64,000 nt of DNA from Hevea brasiliensis. Taxonomy: Eukaryota > Streptophyta > Magnoliopsida > Malpighiales > Euphorbiaceae. Within the stretch, counting starts at the first letter, position 1, and each line of letters begins with the position of its first letter. The notes under the pieces are model-generated. The model was not told where the DNA came from. It searched no databases and saw nothing but the letters and a program-made list of their open reading frames with translations. Location: contig NC_079498.1 in assembly GCF_030052815.1 (NCBI RefSeq), forward strand, positions 100,398,041-100,462,040, written 5' to 3'. Made by a program: the position numbers and the translations under genes. This document shows positions 61,646-64,000 of this stretch, in pieces.

Positions 61646-63163
61646 TTGAAAAACCCAATTTTCAAACCATTCCAAGTTTCCAAAAACAGTCAAAAAGATT
61701 TACAAAACAATAACAATTCTGAATTCATCCAAGCTTTGAGAGACATGAAAACTAGACTAGAAGCTTCAACTTATACTCCAGTAGCACCTGAAACACCTCA
61801 AACTTCCCAAAGGAGTGTCAATATAATTGAGGAAGATTCAGATTCAGACATCCAAAGCCAGGAAAACCAGCCCATTCAAACTGAAGAAATTCAGTCTTCA
61901 AAACATTTACAAATTAATAGACTTTATTAGCTGCGGGTAGCAACACCTCTCCCAATAACAGCTCCAGACTTAGGCATAGAAAATAGATCTGAAATCCTAA
62001 CCCAGTCTAAATTCAATGCCTCTACTGTCTATGAATGGAACATAGATGGTATGTCTGAATACAACATCTTGAATTTGCTCCAGCAAATGACCATGGCAGC
62101 AAATGCTTACAAAACCCAAACTGGAACCCCAGACAGAGCTATTGCTGAACTCCTCATTGCAGGATTCACATGAAATCTCAAATTATGGTGGGATTATCAT
62201 ATCACGAACCTACAAAAATCTGAGATTCTATAATCCATACAAAATCAAGAAGATGGCGTGCCAATTCTTGATGAGTTAAACCAACCAATCCCGAATGCGT
62301 GACCCACCTTGATTGTAACAATTTCCTTACATTTCGTAGGTGACCCATCTCATCTTAAGGATAAGAATGCCGAACTCCTTTCAAACCTTAGATGCAAAAA
62401 ACTGAGTGATTTTCAGTATTACAAAAACACTTTTCTTACTAGGGTAATGCTTAGAGAAGATTCTAATCAGCCCTTTTGGAAAGAAAAATTCCTTGCTGGA
62501 CTTCCGATCCTTTTAGGAGAAAAGGTTAGGAATAAAATTAAGGAAGCATTTGGAAATCAAATCCCGTATGATAAATTAACCTATGGTGAACTAGTTAGTC
62601 TCACTCAAAAAGAAGGTTTAAAGATCTGTCAGGATTTGAAATTACAAAAACATCTCAAATGGGAAATGAGAAAAACTCGCCAAGAGTTAGGGTCTTTCTG
62701 CAAACAATTTGAAATAGGAACCAAAAACCCTACTCCAGACTGTGGAGGAAGTTGTAGCAGAAAACCTTACAAAAAATCATCCCAAAAATACAAAAACTCT
62801 TCAAAACCAGAAAAAGATTCCTATTACAAAAAACTTCCAAAAAAGACTAGTAAACCTAGTTCTCAATCCAAATCAAAGATCAAAAATTTCACTTGCTACA
62901 AATGTGGTAACAAAGGCCACACTGCAAATTTTTGCAAGTTAAACAAAAAACTTCATGAGTTGCAATTAGAAGAAGAAGTTATTAATAAAATAACTGCTCT
63001 TTTAGTTGAAACCGAAGGTGAGTCGATGATCGAACCCACAGAAAATGAAGAAGGATTACAAATTGATGAATTAATCACAAGTTCAGATTCAAACGAAAAT
63101 GAATCATTTACAAAACCAAAATTGAAAATCAATGTTCTTTCAAAAGACCGAAGTTACTCTTAG
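61646..63163 (+). pseudogene. Form B2 capsid region with zinc knuckle (broken)
   Basis: Open pieces 61646-61930 and 62309-63163 with stops and shifts between (TAG at 61928-61930; shifts about 62,170-62,300). Capsid-core similarity (YEWNIDGMSEYNILNLLQQM, about 62,029), a basic Lys/Ser/Tyr stretch, then the knuckle CYKCGNKGHTANFC at about 62,896-62,937. In this copy the second piece spans 284 codons. Confidence 0.82.
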
Positions 63164-63199
63164 AAATCCTTACACAGTTGAAGATTCTCAACTACAAAA

Positions 63200-64000
63200 G
63201 GAATTTTTAGGAAAACTTTTAAAACCTTTGAAGAACAACCAATACAAAAACCTTCTATTCTCGCATTTGCAAAAACACATATGACCTTACGGCCATGTTG
63301 GGTAGAAAGAAGAATTCAAAACAATCAAGCTTTCACCCAAAGCCTCCAGGAAGAAATAAAAGCTGTTAAGATTGAGCTTAATGAGCTTAAGGAAAAACAG
63401 GCACAGGACTCAGAAACACTTCAAAAATTACTTTCAAAACAAATCAATGAAGAAGTCGAAGAAGAAGATGAAGAAAATACTTTAGAAATTCAAAGTCTTG
63501 AAAAACCTACAAAGGATTTTCTCTTCATTCTTAATGAGATTTCTTTCAGAAAATATTTGATTAGAATTTCGATAGTTTTTTCAAAAGATTTCAGGATCGA
63601 TACAATTGCCTTATTTGATACAGGTGCAGATATAAATTGTATTAAAGAAGGCATTGTTCCAGAGAAATTCCAAGAAAAAACTACTGAAAATCTTTCAGCT
63701 GCAAACAATTCCAAAATCAAAATTAATTACAAAACAGAGGCTTCAATAGCCAATTCAAATCTCCTTTTACAAACTTCATTTGTTTTAATAAAAGATATCA
63801 GTCATAGTGTCATTTTAGGGACGCCTTTCATCAATTTGATTACTCCCTACAAAGTCAACTATGATAGTATTTCTTTTAAAACAAAAAATCAAAATCTTGT
63901 TTTTCCTTTTGTTGAAAAACCCAAAACAGAGAATTTGAATATCATAAAGGCTCATTCCATTTTTGATAATCAAATAAATGTTTTGGAACAGGAAAAAAGA
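63200..64000 (+). pseudogene. Form B2 aspartic protease, cut by window end
   Basis: After a shift, the Glu/Lys coiled coil and protease domain are readable: FDTGADINC at about 63,615-63,641 and HSVILGTPFINLITPY at about 63,802. The sequence runs off the window at the point where B1 continues to ORF2. Confidence 0.78.

Larger units (their letters stand above)
59601..64000 (+). mobile_element. Endogenous pararetrovirus copy, form B2 (continues past window)
   Basis: Starts with TGGTA at 59601 and has the only complete 5' coding end in the window. Plus-strand order: short leader, movement protein, linker, capsid with zinc knuckle, protease, cut by the window edge. Nearly identical to form B1, with fewer lesions. 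Whether ORF2 or a reverse transcriptase follows cannot be seen, but the similarity to B1 predicts ORF2. Confidence 0.85.

Overview
The window is nuclear DNA from a eudicot plant. It holds intron-split genes with GT-AG borders, CC-NB-LRR resistance-gene relatives, MITEs, SINE-like and LTR-type repeats, AT-rich spacers and an integrated plant pararetrovirus cluster. The protein style (vacuolar H+-pyrophosphatase, AOP1-like oxygenase, calcineurin-B-like protein) would fit Malpighiales, for example Euphorbiaceae, but that placement is my impression and is not demonstrated.

Left third (1-16.9 kb): a decayed gypsy-type transposon ORF (1-1278) abuts a dead CC-NB-LRR gene (1918-4420) that is interrupted by a 700-bp Mutator-type MITE with a perfect 9-bp target duplication. 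After a TGTAAC-bounded repeat, a 451-bp hAT-type MITE and a tRNA-Pro(TGG) comes a second, nearly complete CC-NB-LRR gene (7776-11445) carrying two frameshifts and one stop codon. The next 5.5 kb is AT-rich with small MITEs and microsatellites.

Middle (17-38 kb) holds the likely functional genes: an AOP1-like 2-oxoglutarate dioxygenase (17219-18356, +, 3 exons) with a broken exon-1 duplicate at 20.4 kb; a coiled-coil protein of unknown function (22087-23080, -, 2 exons); a calcineurin-B-like EF-hand protein (24135-27015, -, 6 coding exons, 175 aa) with an antisense SINE in its last intron; a broken SRG1/JOX-type dioxygenase (28486-30365, +); and a type I vacuolar H+-pyrophosphatase (32280-37944, -, 8 coding exons, 769 aa). 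For these genes I worked out exon borders by hand, and the phases close exactly.

Right part (38-64 kb): after an AT-rich spacer, a 2.66-kb solo-LTR-like insertion sits in a GTAGTGAT-type low-complexity tract. From 45,006, immediately after a TA microsatellite, to the window end there is a dense cluster of endogenous Caulimoviridae (florendovirus/petuvirus-like) copies. All are broken by stops, frameshifts and rearrangements. Two genome forms are present. Form A (45006-51384, - strand) carries movement protein, linker, aspartic protease, reverse transcriptase and RNase H plus a distinct 3' ORF, but no zinc-knuckle capsid. Form B (51422-57964 and 59601-64000, + strand) carries movement protein, linker, zinc-knuckle capsid and protease, then an unrelated ORF2, with no reverse transcriptase. 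The two forms share almost the same 5' coding part and 3' promoter/leader but differ clearly in between, as expected for two components of a bipartite pararetrovirus. The viral sense strand is also saturated with a TACAAA motif in all three reading frames and in non-coding parts. I consider this the most unusual signal in the window.
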